64,000 nt of DNA from Streptomyces sp. CB01373 (GTDB lineage Bacteria > Actinomycetota > Actinomycetes > Streptomycetales > Streptomycetaceae), in NCBI RefSeq assembly GCF_002803075.1, contig NZ_NNBK01000011.1, positions 1 through 64,000 on the forward strand, in the 5' to 3' direction. How positions within the stretch are numbered: the stretch's first letter is position 1; each line of letters opens with the position of its first letter. Shown in pieces: positions 39,994 through 49,882 of the stretch. Below the pieces are notes generated by a model. It was not told the DNA's origin, searched no databases, and saw only the letters and a program-made list of their open reading frames with translations. The translations under genes and the position numbers were made by a program.

Positions 39994-41639
39994 GCGGAGC
40001 AGCCGTCCACAGCCTGTGGACAACCGCGGCCGACCCGATCTCGAAGATCGAGGCGCCGAAGATCGAATACGGGCAGTTGTCGCCCACCCTGATCGTCGTG
40101 GGCGCGGCGATCGTCGGAATGCTCGTCGAGGCGTTCGTCCCGCGCAAGTCGCGCTACTACGCGCAGGTGTTCGTCTCCGTCGTCGCGCTCGCCGCGGCGT
40201 TCGCCGCGGTCGTCGCGCTCGCGGCGGACGGGTACGGCACCACCAAGTCGCACATCGCGGCCATGGGGGCCATCGCCGTCGACGGACCCTCGCTCTTCCT
40301 CCAGGGCACGATCCTGCTGGCGAGCCTGGTCGCCCTGTTCACCTTCGCCGAACGGCGACTGGACCCGGAGGCGCACGGCAACCGCGTCGACTCCTTCGCC
40401 GCGCAGGCGTCGGCCGTACCGGGCGGCGAGAGCGAGAAGGCCGCGGTCAAGGCCGGGTTCACCACCACCGAGGTCTTCCCGCTGCTGCTCTTCGCGGTCG
40501 CCGGCATGCTGGTGTTCCCCTCGGCCAACGACCTGCTGACCCTGTTCGTGGCCCTGGAGGTCTTCTCCCTGCCGCTGTACCTCCTGTGCGCGCTGGCCCG
40601 CCGCAAGCGGCTCATGTCGCAGGAGGCCGCGGTCAAGTACTTCCTGCTGGGCGCCTTCGCCTCCGCGTTCACCCTGTTCGGCATCGCGCTGCTGTACGGG
40701 TACGCGGGCTCGGTGTCCTACGCCAACATCGCGCAGGTCGTCGAGGGCAACGTGCCGAACCTCGACCCGGCGCTCGCGGGCACCATGGGCAACGACGTGC
40801 TGCTGCTCATCGGCGCCGCGATGGTCGTGATGGGCCTGCTGTTCAAGGTGGGCGCCGTCCCGTTCCACATGTGGACGCCGGACGTCTACCAGGGCGCTCC
40901 GACCCCGGTCACCGGGTTCATGGCGGCGGCGACCAAGGTGGCGGCCTTCGGCGCGCTGCTGCGGCTGCTGTACGTCGTCCTGCCGGGGATGCGCTGGGAC
41001 TGGCGGCCGGTCATGTGGGGGGTCGCGATCATCACCATGCTGGGCGGTGCGATCGTCGCGATCACGCAGACCGACATCAAGCGGCTGCTCGCGTACTCGT
41101 CGATCGCCCACGCGGGCTTCATCCTCGCCGGTGTCATCGCGACCTCGAAGGACGGCGTCTCGTCCGTCCTCTTCTACCTGGCCGCCTACTCCTTCGTGAC
41201 GATCGGCGCGTTCGCCGTGGTCACGCTGGTGCGCGACGCGGGCGGCGAGGCGACCCACCTGTCCAAGTGGGCGGGTCTCGGACGGCGTTCCCCGCTGGTG
41301 GCGGCCGTGTTCGCGGTGTTCCTGCTGGCCTTCGCGGGCATTCCGCTGACCTCCGGCTTCGCCGGGAAGTTCGCGGTGTTCAAGGCGGCGGCCGAGGGCG
41401 GCGCGGTGCCGCTGGTCGTGATCGGTGTGATCTCGTCGGCGATCGCGGCCTTCTTCTACATCCGCGTCATCGTGCTCATGTTCTTCAGCGACCCCCACCC
41501 GGAGGGCCCGACGGTGGCGGTCCCGTCCCCGCTCACGATGACCGCGATCGGCGTGGGCGTGGCGGTCACGGTGGTCCTGGGCGTGGCCCCCCAGTACTTC
41601 CTGGACCTGGCGAACCAGGCGGGAGTGTTCGCACGCTGA
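39990..41639 (+). CDS. nuoN: NADH-quinone oxidoreductase subunit N
   Basis: A 549-residue antiporter-like subunit, last of the operon. Signature regions are FVALEVFSLPLYLLCALAR, FKVGAVPFHMWTPDVYQGAPTPVTGFM and TDIKRLLAYSSIAHAGF. A soluble loop of about 35 residues at about 125-160 (EAHGNRVDSFAAQASAVPGGE) is longer than in E. coli. The GTG at 39990 overlaps the nuoM stop. A strong terminator follows at 41652-41702. Confidence 0.96.
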   Translation: MSGAAVHSLWTTAADPISKIEAPKIEYGQLSPTLIVVGAAIVGMLVEAFVPRKSRYYAQVFVSVVALAAAFAAVVALAADGYGTTKSHIAAMGAIAVDGPSLFLQGTILLASLVALFTFAERRLDPEAHGNRVDSFAAQASAVPGGESEKAAVKAGFTTTEVFPLLLFAVAGMLVFPSANDLLTLFVALEVFSLPLYLLCALARRKRLMSQEAAVKYFLLGAFASAFTLFGIALLYGYAGSVSYANIAQVVEGNVPNLDPALAGTMGNDVLLLIGAAMVVMGLLFKVGAVPFHMWTPDVYQGAPTPVTGFMAAATKVAAFGALLRLLYVVLPGMRWDWRPVMWGVAIITMLGGAIVAITQTDIKRLLAYSSIAHAGFILAGVIATSKDGVSSVLFYLAAYSFVTIGAFAVVTLVRDAGGEATHLSKWAGLGRRSPLVAAVFAVFLLAFAGIPLTSGFAGKFAVFKAAAEGGAVPLVVIGVISSAIAAFFYIRVIVLMFFSDPHPEGPTVAVPSPLTMTAIGVGVAVTVVLGVAPQYFLDLANQAGVFAR

Positions 41640-41651
41640 GCCCCTCCGCAC

Positions 41652-41702
41652 CACACCCCGCTGCCCGGCCCCTCCGCGCGAGGCGCCGGGCAGCGGCGTG
41701 TG
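41652..41702 (+). terminator. Very strong terminator after nuoN
   Basis: An 18-position stem (CACAC at 41652-41656, then CCGCTGCCCGGC to 41669) pairs with 41685-41702 with a single C-C mismatch and a 15-base loop. It starts 13 bases after the nuoN stop and closes the operon before recQ. Confidence 0.92.
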
Positions 41703-41811
41703 CGAGTCGCCCGCCTGTGGAGTCGCCGGTCTGTGGACAACTCCGGGGCTGTCGGTTCGGGGCCCTATCGTGGAGGCAGTGGTTGAAGGACGGTGTGCGG
41801 GGGGCGGAGCG

Positions 41812-43815
<2,004 letters not shown>

Positions 43816-43826
43816 CCGGCTGGAGA

Positions 43827-43847
43827 CCGCCGCGCCGGACACGGCGG
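43827..43847. terminator. Weak terminator between recQ and the M56 gene
   Basis: CCGCCG at 43827-43832 pairs with CGGCGG at 43842-43847 around a nine-base loop, between the convergent stops. It is short but well placed for bidirectional use. Confidence 0.5.
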
Positions 43848-43859
43848 CGGGCCCGCTGC

Positions 43860-44798
43860 TCAGCCCAGTGCCGTCAGGCCCGGGGCGAACGTGATCAGGA
43901 GCGGGAGCAGGGGCACCAGGGCCGCCACCGCCGTGGTCAGCGCCCGGCGCCTGCGGTCCAGCCGCGGCGGAGGCTGCAGCAGGCGGTCCACCCGCTCGCT
44001 CAGCAGCCGGTTGCTGGACGCGCAGGACAGCACTCCACGGTGCTGGTTGAGCTCGATCAGCGCGAGGGCCGTGGTGAGGTGGCCGTGGCGGCGGGAGGCC
44101 GTGTCGTCGGCGGCCAGTTCGACCAGGCGGTGGTTCTGCTCGCAGAAGTGCGTGAACAGCGGGATGTGCGGGAAGCCGGCCGCCAGCGCGGTCGACAGAT
44201 GCAGCAGCCAGTCGTGGTGGGCGCGGGCATGGCCCCGCTCATGGGCGAGGACGGCGTCGAGCTGGTGGCCGGTGAGCCGGTGCAGGGCGCCGGTGGTGAC
44301 GACGAGCTGGGGCGGGTGACCGGGCATCCACCAGGCGTCGGGGTACTCGTCCTCCAGCACCAGCAGCGGTCCGCGGGCCGCCGGGAGGCCCGCGGGCAGA
44401 TCGGGGGCGCGTTCGCGCAGGTGCGCGCGGGCCAGGCCGCGCCGGCGGCGGGCCTCGACGAACTCGCGGGCGAGCATCGCGGTGGTCCAGGCGGCGCCGC
44501 CTGCCAGCAGCAGGGTGAGGCCGGCGGCCCAGACGGGCGCCACCGACAGGTCGTAGGCGGCGGTCACGGCGGGCGGCGCGGGGGCGAAGACCTGGTCGTG
44601 AACGGTGCCGAAGACGGCCGCTGTGCCCAGCACCAGCCCCGCGAGGCAGCAGAGCAGGACGGTGGCGACCAGGCACTGCCACACCCACAGCGCGACGACG
44701 GGCTCCCGTTCGGGCCATCCCGCCCGGGCCAGTGTGCGGGGGACCGGCACGGCGAGCGTCAAGGCGACGGCGCTCAGCAGGAGCAGGCAGGCGGTCAT
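43860..44798 (-). CDS. M56-family membrane metallopeptidase
   Basis: A 312-residue polytopic membrane zinc peptidase with helices near residues 1-20, 38-62, 88-108 and 285-308. The HExxH motif is HERGH at 186-190, followed by the zinc-ligand region LVELAADDTA. BlaR1/MecR1-type members act with a BlaI/MecI repressor that is usually encoded just upstream. No such gene is present in the 223 bases upstream here, so its partner is elsewhere or absent. There is no penicillin-binding sensor domain, so it is a short form. The ATG is at 44798. Substrate unknown. Confidence 0.88.
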   Translation of the reverse strand: MTACLLLLSAVALTLAVPVPRTLARAGWPEREPVVALWVWQCLVATVLLCCLAGLVLGTAAVFGTVHDQVFAPAPPAVTAAYDLSVAPVWAAGLTLLLAGGAAWTTAMLAREFVEARRRRGLARAHLRERAPDLPAGLPAARGPLLVLEDEYPDAWWMPGHPPQLVVTTGALHRLTGHQLDAVLAHERGHARAHHDWLLHLSTALAAGFPHIPLFTHFCEQNHRLVELAADDTASRRHGHLTTALALIELNQHRGVLSCASSNRLLSERVDRLLQPPPRLDRRRRALTTAVAALVPLLPLLITFAPGLTALG

Positions 44799-44996
44799 GC
44801 CTCGGACTCCGGATCCTCGTGGGAGGTGGGCGGGTGTCGGGGTCGTGCGGTGAAGCGTGCTGTGCGGCCGGCCGGCGCGCCGGGCGCGCGCGGCCTGCCG
44901 CCAGTATGACGGCCGCGGGTACCGGGAGTCAGGGGTCCGCGACCATCAAATCCCCGCGGGGCCAGGGCCCGCGAGCCCGGAATGATGCAAACGAGA

Positions 44997-45016
44997 GGCC
45001 CTGGGGCCGCAGGGCC
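44997..45016 (-). terminator. Terminator after fumarylacetoacetase
   Basis: GGCCCTG at 44997-45003 pairs with CAGGGCC at 45010-45016 around a six-base loop, five bases after the minus-strand stop of the fumarylacetoacetase gene. The remaining 198 bases up to the M56 gene show no clear element. Confidence 0.65.
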
Positions 45017-45021
45017 CTGGT

Positions 45022-46233
45022 TCAGCCCGATACGATCCGGCCCGTCACCTCTCCGAGCCCCACCCGTGCGCCGTCCGCGCCCGGCGCCCAGGCCGAGAGC
45101 GTCACCACGTCGCCGTCCTCCAGGAACGCCCGCTTGCCGTCCGGGAGCTCCAGCGGCTCGCGGCCGTTCCAGGTCAGTTCGAGGAGCGAGCCGCGCTCGC
45201 GCTCGGACGGTCCGCTCACCGTGCCCGAGCCGTACAGGTCGCCCGTGCGCAGGGAGGCGCCGTTGACCGTCATGTGGGCGAGCTGCTGCGCGGCCGTCCA
45301 GTACATGGTGGAGAAGGGCGGCTCGGACACCACGTGGCCGTTGATCGCGACGGAGATCCGCAGGTCGAAACCGCCGGGCTCCTCCGCCGAGTCGTCGAGG
45401 TAGGGCAGCAGCGGGTGCGTCCGCCGCGGCGGGGCCACCCGTGCCTCCTGCAGCGCGTCCAGCGGAGTGATCCACGCCGACACCGACGTGGCGAAGGACT
45501 TGCCGAGGAAGGGCCCGAGCGGGACGTACTCCCAGGCCTGGACGTCGCGCGCCGACCAGTCGTTCAGCAGGCACAGCCCGAAGACGTGCTCGTGGAAGTC
45601 GCCGAGCGCGACCGGCTGCCCCATCCGCGAGGGAGCGCCCACCACGAAGCCGACCTCCGCCTCGATGTCCAGCCGGACCGAGGGGCCGAACACCGGCGCG
45701 GGGTCCGTGGGCGCCTTCCGCTGGCCCGACGGGCGCACCACGTCCGTGCCGGAGACCACCACCGTGCCGGAGCGGCCGTGGTAACCGATGGGCAGGTGCT
45801 TCCAGTTGGGGGTCAGCGAGTCCTCGGCGTCCGGGCGGAAGATCTGCCCCACGTTCCGGGCGTGGTTCTCCGAGGCGTAGAAGTCGACGTAGTCCGCCAC
45901 CTCGAAGGGGAGGTGCAGGGTCACCGAGGACAGCGGGTGCAGGAAGGGCGCGACGGTCTCCCGGTGGGCCGGCACGGTCACCCACGACGTCAGCGCGCGC
46001 CGCACGTCGGACCACGCGGTGCGGCCCGCGGCCAGCAGCGGGTTGAGGCTCGGCCGCGCGAGCAGGTCGGCGTACGGCGAACCGAGCGCCCGCGCCGCCG
46101 CCCCCGCGTCGAGCACGTGGTCGCCGAGCCGGACGCCCACGGTCCTCTCCGGCGACCCGGCGCGGGAGAAGACGCCGTAGGGAAGGTTGTGCGGACCGAA
46201 GGGGTCGCCCTCGGGGACCTCGAAGGGGGGCAT
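45022..46233 (-). CDS. fahA: Fumarylacetoacetase
   Basis: A 403-residue hydrolase of the tyrosine/homogentisate pathway that splits fumarylacetoacetate into fumarate and acetoacetate. Landmarks are DYVDFYASENHARNVG, the catalytic and metal regions LDIEAEVGFVVG and LLNDWSARDVQAWEYVPLGPFLGKSF, and TGDLYGSGTVSG. The metal ligands (Asp and Glu residues in DFYAS, EAE and NDWSARD) are present. The ATG at 46233 follows AGGAAGG; a longer reading to 46296 is less likely. No other homogentisate genes are adjacent in this window. Confidence 0.93.
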   Translation of the reverse strand: MPPFEVPEGDPFGPHNLPYGVFSRAGSPERTVGVRLGDHVLDAGAAARALGSPYADLLARPSLNPLLAAGRTAWSDVRRALTSWVTVPAHRETVAPFLHPLSSVTLHLPFEVADYVDFYASENHARNVGQIFRPDAEDSLTPNWKHLPIGYHGRSGTVVVSGTDVVRPSGQRKAPTDPAPVFGPSVRLDIEAEVGFVVGAPSRMGQPVALGDFHEHVFGLCLLNDWSARDVQAWEYVPLGPFLGKSFATSVSAWITPLDALQEARVAPPRRTHPLLPYLDDSAEEPGGFDLRISVAINGHVVSEPPFSTMYWTAAQQLAHMTVNGASLRTGDLYGSGTVSGPSERERGSLLELTWNGREPLELPDGKRAFLEDGDVVTLSAWAPGADGARVGLGEVTGRIVSG

Positions 46234-46339
46234 GGGGTGCTGCCTTCCTTTCCGGAATGCCATGTGGTCGGGCCACACGTTACGGGGGCATCGCATGTCT
46301 TGGGCAGTGCCTAAAGAGTTTGCAATGTCCGAATTGGCC

Positions 46340-46369
46340 TTGTGGGAGGGGGCAATTCCGGCTTAGCGT
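46340..46369 (+). promoter_or_regulatory. Possible promoter of the ATP-grasp gene
   Basis: TTGTGG (46340-46345), an 18-base spacer and TAGCGT (46364-46369) resemble a housekeeping promoter, 57 bases before the GTG start. The region is shared with the divergent fumarylacetoacetase gene. Confidence 0.35.
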
Positions 46370-46425
46370 CCTCTGGGGACGCGGACGGGGTGGGTCCGCT
46401 CAATGGGGGACACGTGGGGGGACCC

Positions 46426-47685
46426 GTGGCCAGGAATGCCGTCAGTGTGCCTTTCCGGGCCGACCGCGAGGTGCCGGGCCTGATCGTGAAGTTCGGCGAC
46501 TACCCGCTGCACCACGGCGGGGTGGGCGCGATCCGCAGCCTGGGCCGTCTGGGTGTGCCCATGTACGCGATCACCGAGGACGCCTACACGCCGGCGGCGT
46601 CCTCCCGTTATCTCAAACGCGCGTTCGTCTGGCCGACCAGGGGCACGGAGGGCGCGGACCGTCTGGTGGAGGGTCTGCTGCGGATCGGCCGCCGCATCGG
46701 CCGGCCCGCCGTCCTGGTGCCCACCGACGAGGAGGCGGCGGTCCTGATCGCCGAGCACCAGGAGGAACTCAAGGGCCCCTTCCTCTTCCCGCCCGTCGCC
46801 GCCGGCCTGCCGCGTCGCCTGGCCAGCAAGCAGGGCCTGCACGAACTGTGCGTGGAACACGGCATCCCGAGCCCCAGGGCCGCGTTCCCGGAGTCGTACG
46901 AGGACATCGTGGCGTTCGCCGAGAAGACCCGCTTCCCGGTGGTGGCCAAGAACCGCGAGGCGTTCGTGCGGCGCAGCAGCCCCGCGGTGAACGGCACCAC
47001 CAGGATCAACAGCCGGGAGGGCCTGCTGGCCCTGGCCCGCGACTGGGGCGAGCGGCCCGGCGTGATCCTCCAGGAGTACCTGCCGCGGGAGGAGGCCGAG
47101 GACTGGATCGTGCACGCCTACTTCGACCGGAGCTCGACCCCGCTCGCGATGTTCACCGGCGTCAAGGTCCGCTCCTGGCCGCCGCACGCGGGCATGACGG
47201 CGAACGCGTACGTCGTCGACAACCCGGAACTCGCCGACCTCGCCGCCCGGTTCATCAAGCAGATCGGCTTCACCGGCATCGTCGACCTCGACCTGCGTTT
47301 CGACCGGCGCGACGGGCAGTACAAGCTCCTCGACTTCAATCCGCGCATGGGCGCGCAGTTCCGGCTCTTCGAGAGCGATTCGGGTGTGGACGTCGTCCGT
47401 GCCATGCACCTCGACCTGACCGGGCGCCCCGTCCCGGAGGGCGAGCAGCGCACCGGCCACCGCTACGTCGTGGAGAACATCGACCTGCCCGCCCTCCTCG
47501 CCTACCGCCGCAGCGGCTACACCACACCGCACGCGCCGGCGAGGGCGAGCGGTACGGAGCTGGCCTGGCTCGCGGGTGACGATCCGCTGCCGTTCGTGAC
47601 GATGCTCGCGCGCTTCGTGCGGCCGGGTGCCCGGCACCTCTATCAGCTGTGGCGGACCAACCGCCGGGGTGGCACGACCGGTTGA
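46426..47685 (+). CDS. ATP-grasp ligase (carboxylate-amine ligase family)
   Basis: A 419-residue ATP-grasp enzyme. After an N-terminal Rossmann-like domain (GLIVKFGDYPLHHGGVGAIRSLGRLGVPMYAI), the ATP-grasp core runs from about 110 to 330: RFPVVAKNREAFVRR, GVILQEYLPREEAEDWIVHAYF, and the metal/ATP end KLLDFNPRMGAQFRL. The GTG at 46426 has GTGGGGGG upstream; a GTG at 46414 is also possible. Family members join a carboxylate and an amine with ATP, for example in peptide or wall precursor synthesis. The substrate here is unknown, as it stands alone. Confidence 0.85.
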   Translation: MARNAVSVPFRADREVPGLIVKFGDYPLHHGGVGAIRSLGRLGVPMYAITEDAYTPAASSRYLKRAFVWPTRGTEGADRLVEGLLRIGRRIGRPAVLVPTDEEAAVLIAEHQEELKGPFLFPPVAAGLPRRLASKQGLHELCVEHGIPSPRAAFPESYEDIVAFAEKTRFPVVAKNREAFVRRSSPAVNGTTRINSREGLLALARDWGERPGVILQEYLPREEAEDWIVHAYFDRSSTPLAMFTGVKVRSWPPHAGMTANAYVVDNPELADLAARFIKQIGFTGIVDLDLRFDRRDGQYKLLDFNPRMGAQFRLFESDSGVDVVRAMHLDLTGRPVPEGEQRTGHRYVVENIDLPALLAYRRSGYTTPHAPARASGTELAWLAGDDPLPFVTMLARFVRPGARHLYQLWRTNRRGGTTG

Positions 47686-47879
47686 GGCAGTCAACGACGG
47701 TATGCGGGCGGCCCGTTCCGCGGCCGGCCGGCCACCTCGCGGTGGCGCACGGTTGAGCACCCTCTCGCGCGGCACCCAAGGGCTTTCACTCGCAGCGCAG
47801 TTGGGGGGAACGACGGCTCGGAGCGCAGTCGTCCGGCTCCGGTCGAGTCGGCGGGTCGTGACATCCGTATTCTCTGATC

Positions 47880-48683
47880 ATGGCCGCCCTCGCATACACC
47901 CTCATCGCCACCGACCTGGACGGAACGCTGCTGCGCGGCGACGACACCGTGTCCGAACGGTCCCTCGCCGCGCTCGCGAGGGCGGCGGCCGCCGGTGCCC
48001 GGCACCTCGTGGTGACCGGACGGCCGGCGCCGAGGGTGCGGGAACTGCTCGGCGTCCTCGGCACCAAGGGGCTCGCGGTGTGCGGTCAGGGCGCCCAGCT
48101 CTACGACGCCGGCGGCGACCGTCTGCTGTGGTCGGTCACCCTGGACCGGGAGCTGGCCGAGACCGCGCTCGGCAAGATCGAGGCCGAGGTGGGGGAGGTG
48201 TACGCCGCGGTCGACCAGGACGGGACCGAGGGGCTCACGCTCATCGAGCCGGGGTATCGCATGCCGCACCCGGCGCTGCCCGCCGTACGGGTCGAACGGC
48301 GCGACGAGCTGTGGCACGCGCCCATCAGCAAGGTGCTGCTGCGTCACCCGGTGCTGTCCGACGACGAGCTGGCGGCGGCGGCCCGCGGTGTAGTGGGGTC
48401 CCTCGCCACGGTCACCATGTCGGGCCCCGGGACCGTGGAGCTCCAGCCGTGCGGCATCACCAAGGCGACCGGACTGGCACTCGCCGCCGAACACCTGGGC
48501 CTCGGCCGCGAGCGCGCCCTCGCCTTCGGCGACATGCCCAACGACATCCCTATGTTCCAGTGGGCCGCCCGGGGGGTCGCCATGGCCAACGCCCACCCCG
48601 AGCTGAAGGCGGTGGCCGACGAGGTCACGACGTCGAACGAGGACGACGGCATCGCCGTCGTCCTCGAACGACTGTTTGTCTAG
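47880..48683 (+). CDS. Cof-type HAD-IIB phosphatase
   Basis: A 267-residue HAD phosphatase of the Cof group (sugar phosphate and cofactor substrates). Motif I is ATDLDGTLLRG with the nucleophile Asp12, motif II VVTGRPAPR, motif III ISKVLL and motif IV FGDMPNDIPMF. A type IIB cap lies between motifs II and III. The ATG at 47880 lacks a strong ribosome-binding site. All catalytic positions are present. The 194-base gap upstream shows no clear element. Confidence 0.92.
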   Translation: MAALAYTLIATDLDGTLLRGDDTVSERSLAALARAAAAGARHLVVTGRPAPRVRELLGVLGTKGLAVCGQGAQLYDAGGDRLLWSVTLDRELAETALGKIEAEVGEVYAAVDQDGTEGLTLIEPGYRMPHPALPAVRVERRDELWHAPISKVLLRHPVLSDDELAAAARGVVGSLATVTMSGPGTVELQPCGITKATGLALAAEHLGLGRERALAFGDMPNDIPMFQWAARGVAMANAHPELKAVADEVTTSNEDDGIAVVLERLFV

Positions 48684-48722
48684 TGCCGGGGCACCAGCCG
48701 GTGTGGGCCGGCCGTGGTCCGG

Positions 48723-49208
48723 TCAGTAGGCGCCGTGAACGTTGTCGATGGTGCCGTACCGCTTGGCCGCGTAGTTGCAGGCGGCCGTGATGTTGGCGAT
48801 CGGGTCGTAGATGTCCCAGGACGTCCCGTTCACGTGGTAGGCCCGGAAGGTCGGGTCGATGACCTGGAGCAGGCCCTTGGAGGGTATGCCCTTCTTGGCG
48901 TTGGAGTCCCAGAGGTTGATGGCGCGCGGGTTGCCGGAGGACTCGCGGATGATGTTGCGGTGGATCCCGTTGTAGGAGCCCGGGATGCCCTTCTGCGCCA
49001 TGACCGCCAGGGAGGCCCGGATCCAGCCGTCGAGGTTGTTCGGGTAGCCGAAGCTCGAGGCCGTGTGGACCCTGGCCGGGGTCGCCGCGGACGCGGTCGT
49101 CGCGCCGAGCAGCGGCACGGCGAGGACGGCTGCGCCCGTGCTGGTGACGGCGAGGGTGCGGACGAGGCGGGCGGTGCGGGAAGAGCGGCGCTGACCGTTT
49201 GCAGGCAT
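48723..49208 (-). CDS. Secreted SLT-type lytic transglycosylase
   Basis: A 161-residue secreted protein with a signal peptide (Arg-rich start, hydrophobic core, cleavage near ASA-ATPARV at residue 41). The single SLT-type domain carries catalytic Glu89 in NIIRESSGNPRAINLWDSNA and the GLLQVIDPTFRAYH motif. It cleaves peptidoglycan glycan chains. GGAGAGG lies nine bases before the ATG. The gene is preceded by a c-di-AMP riboswitch, as for other actinobacterial wall hydrolases such as rpfA. It has no LysM or other wall-binding domain. Confidence 0.9.
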   Translation of the reverse strand: MPANGQRRSSRTARLVRTLAVTSTGAAVLAVPLLGATTASAATPARVHTASSFGYPNNLDGWIRASLAVMAQKGIPGSYNGIHRNIIRESSGNPRAINLWDSNAKKGIPSKGLLQVIDPTFRAYHVNGTSWDIYDPIANITAACNYAAKRYGTIDNVHGAY

Positions 49209-49223
49209 GGGGGAATTCCTCTC

Positions 49224-49432
49224 CGTCGCCTGCGAGGTGAGCTGTCGGGTTCGGGCGGGGAGGTGCCCGGCCGCGCCCCGAAGGGCACGGCTTCACCCCG
49301 AGCCGTTCCGGCGCTGTGTACGACGTAGGACGTACGAGTCCGGTCCGGCGGCTTACCTGGGTCCCCCGCTCCTGCCGTGGTTCATTCGGTCGTTGGGATT
49401 ACGGGCGGTGGCAGGATTCGGCGTCCGCCCGA
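49224..49432 (-). ncRNA. c-di-AMP riboswitch (ydaO/yuaA type)
   Basis: Read on the minus strand, the leader holds the ydaO core blocks in order: CGCCGAATCCTGCC (49424 to 49411), GAACCACGGCAGGAGCGGGG, GGACCCAGGT, GGGGTGAAGCCG, a GGGCACCTCCCCGCCCGAAC block, and CCCGACAGCTCACCTCGCAGGCG near the 3' end (to about 49226), with CGCC pairing GGCG. Such RNAs bind c-di-AMP and usually turn off expression. This one sits between a candidate promoter and the transglycosylase start, with the ribosome-binding site just after the aptamer. Confidence 0.88.
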
Positions 49433-49440
49433 TGGCCGGG

Positions 49441-49470
49441 AACGTATGCGAGGGCACATGTCCCGAACAA
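49441..49470 (-). promoter_or_regulatory. Candidate promoter of the riboswitch-controlled gene
   Basis: On the minus strand TTGTTC (49470-49465), an 18-base spacer and TACGTT (49446-49441) fit a -35/-10 pair. The start point would fall at about 49434, exactly where the riboswitch aptamer begins, which supports the call. Confidence 0.5.
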
Positions 49471-49726
49471 GTGGCGGAATCACACATCGTCCTATTTGAC
49501 CTTGGTCGGGGCGTATGTGGTGCTTGATCCTTTGCGTCCGCCACGGGTCAACTCCGTTGGCCGTAAAGGGAATGTGAAGGAGTGCGCGAGATGGCGCGAA
49601 GGGGGACGGAGTGACCCAACTCACGGTTTGGATGCCCGAAGGGCAATTACCACTAAAGAGAATTGAAACCCCAATAGGGGTGAATCGGACTTCGGGTGTG
49701 AGTGTGGATGGGCCATGTGGCCGACG
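49471..49726. other. AT-richer spacer without a gene
   Basis: This part of the divergent region is less GC-rich than its neighbours. It holds a small hairpin CCCC-AATA-GGGG around 49670 and distant inverted arms CCCGAAG and CTTCGGG flanking it. No open frame with a ribosome-binding site was seen. Confidence 0.5.
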
Positions 49727-49727
49727 C

Positions 49728-49741
49728 GTGACGGTGGTCAC
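49728..49741. promoter_or_regulatory. Putative Crp binding site
   Basis: GTGACGGTGGTCAC fits GTG-N6-GNCAC exactly, and flanking bases extend it to CGTGAC/GTCACG arms (49727-49742). A plus-strand TATAGG at 49765-49770 would place its centre about 42 bases before a start point near 49777, the class II activator position for the polyprenyl synthase gene. It may also act on the divergent riboswitch gene. Confidence 0.5.
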
Positions 49742-49882
49742 GTCGGGTGATGTGGCCTGGCCCGTATAGGTGGGCGATATCGGTGATCGAAACGTGACCG
49801 GATACGCTGACTTGAGTGAGGGCAGCGACCTATCGACAAACCGTGTAAATCCCAGCAGACACCAGCAGACAGGAGACCCCTC

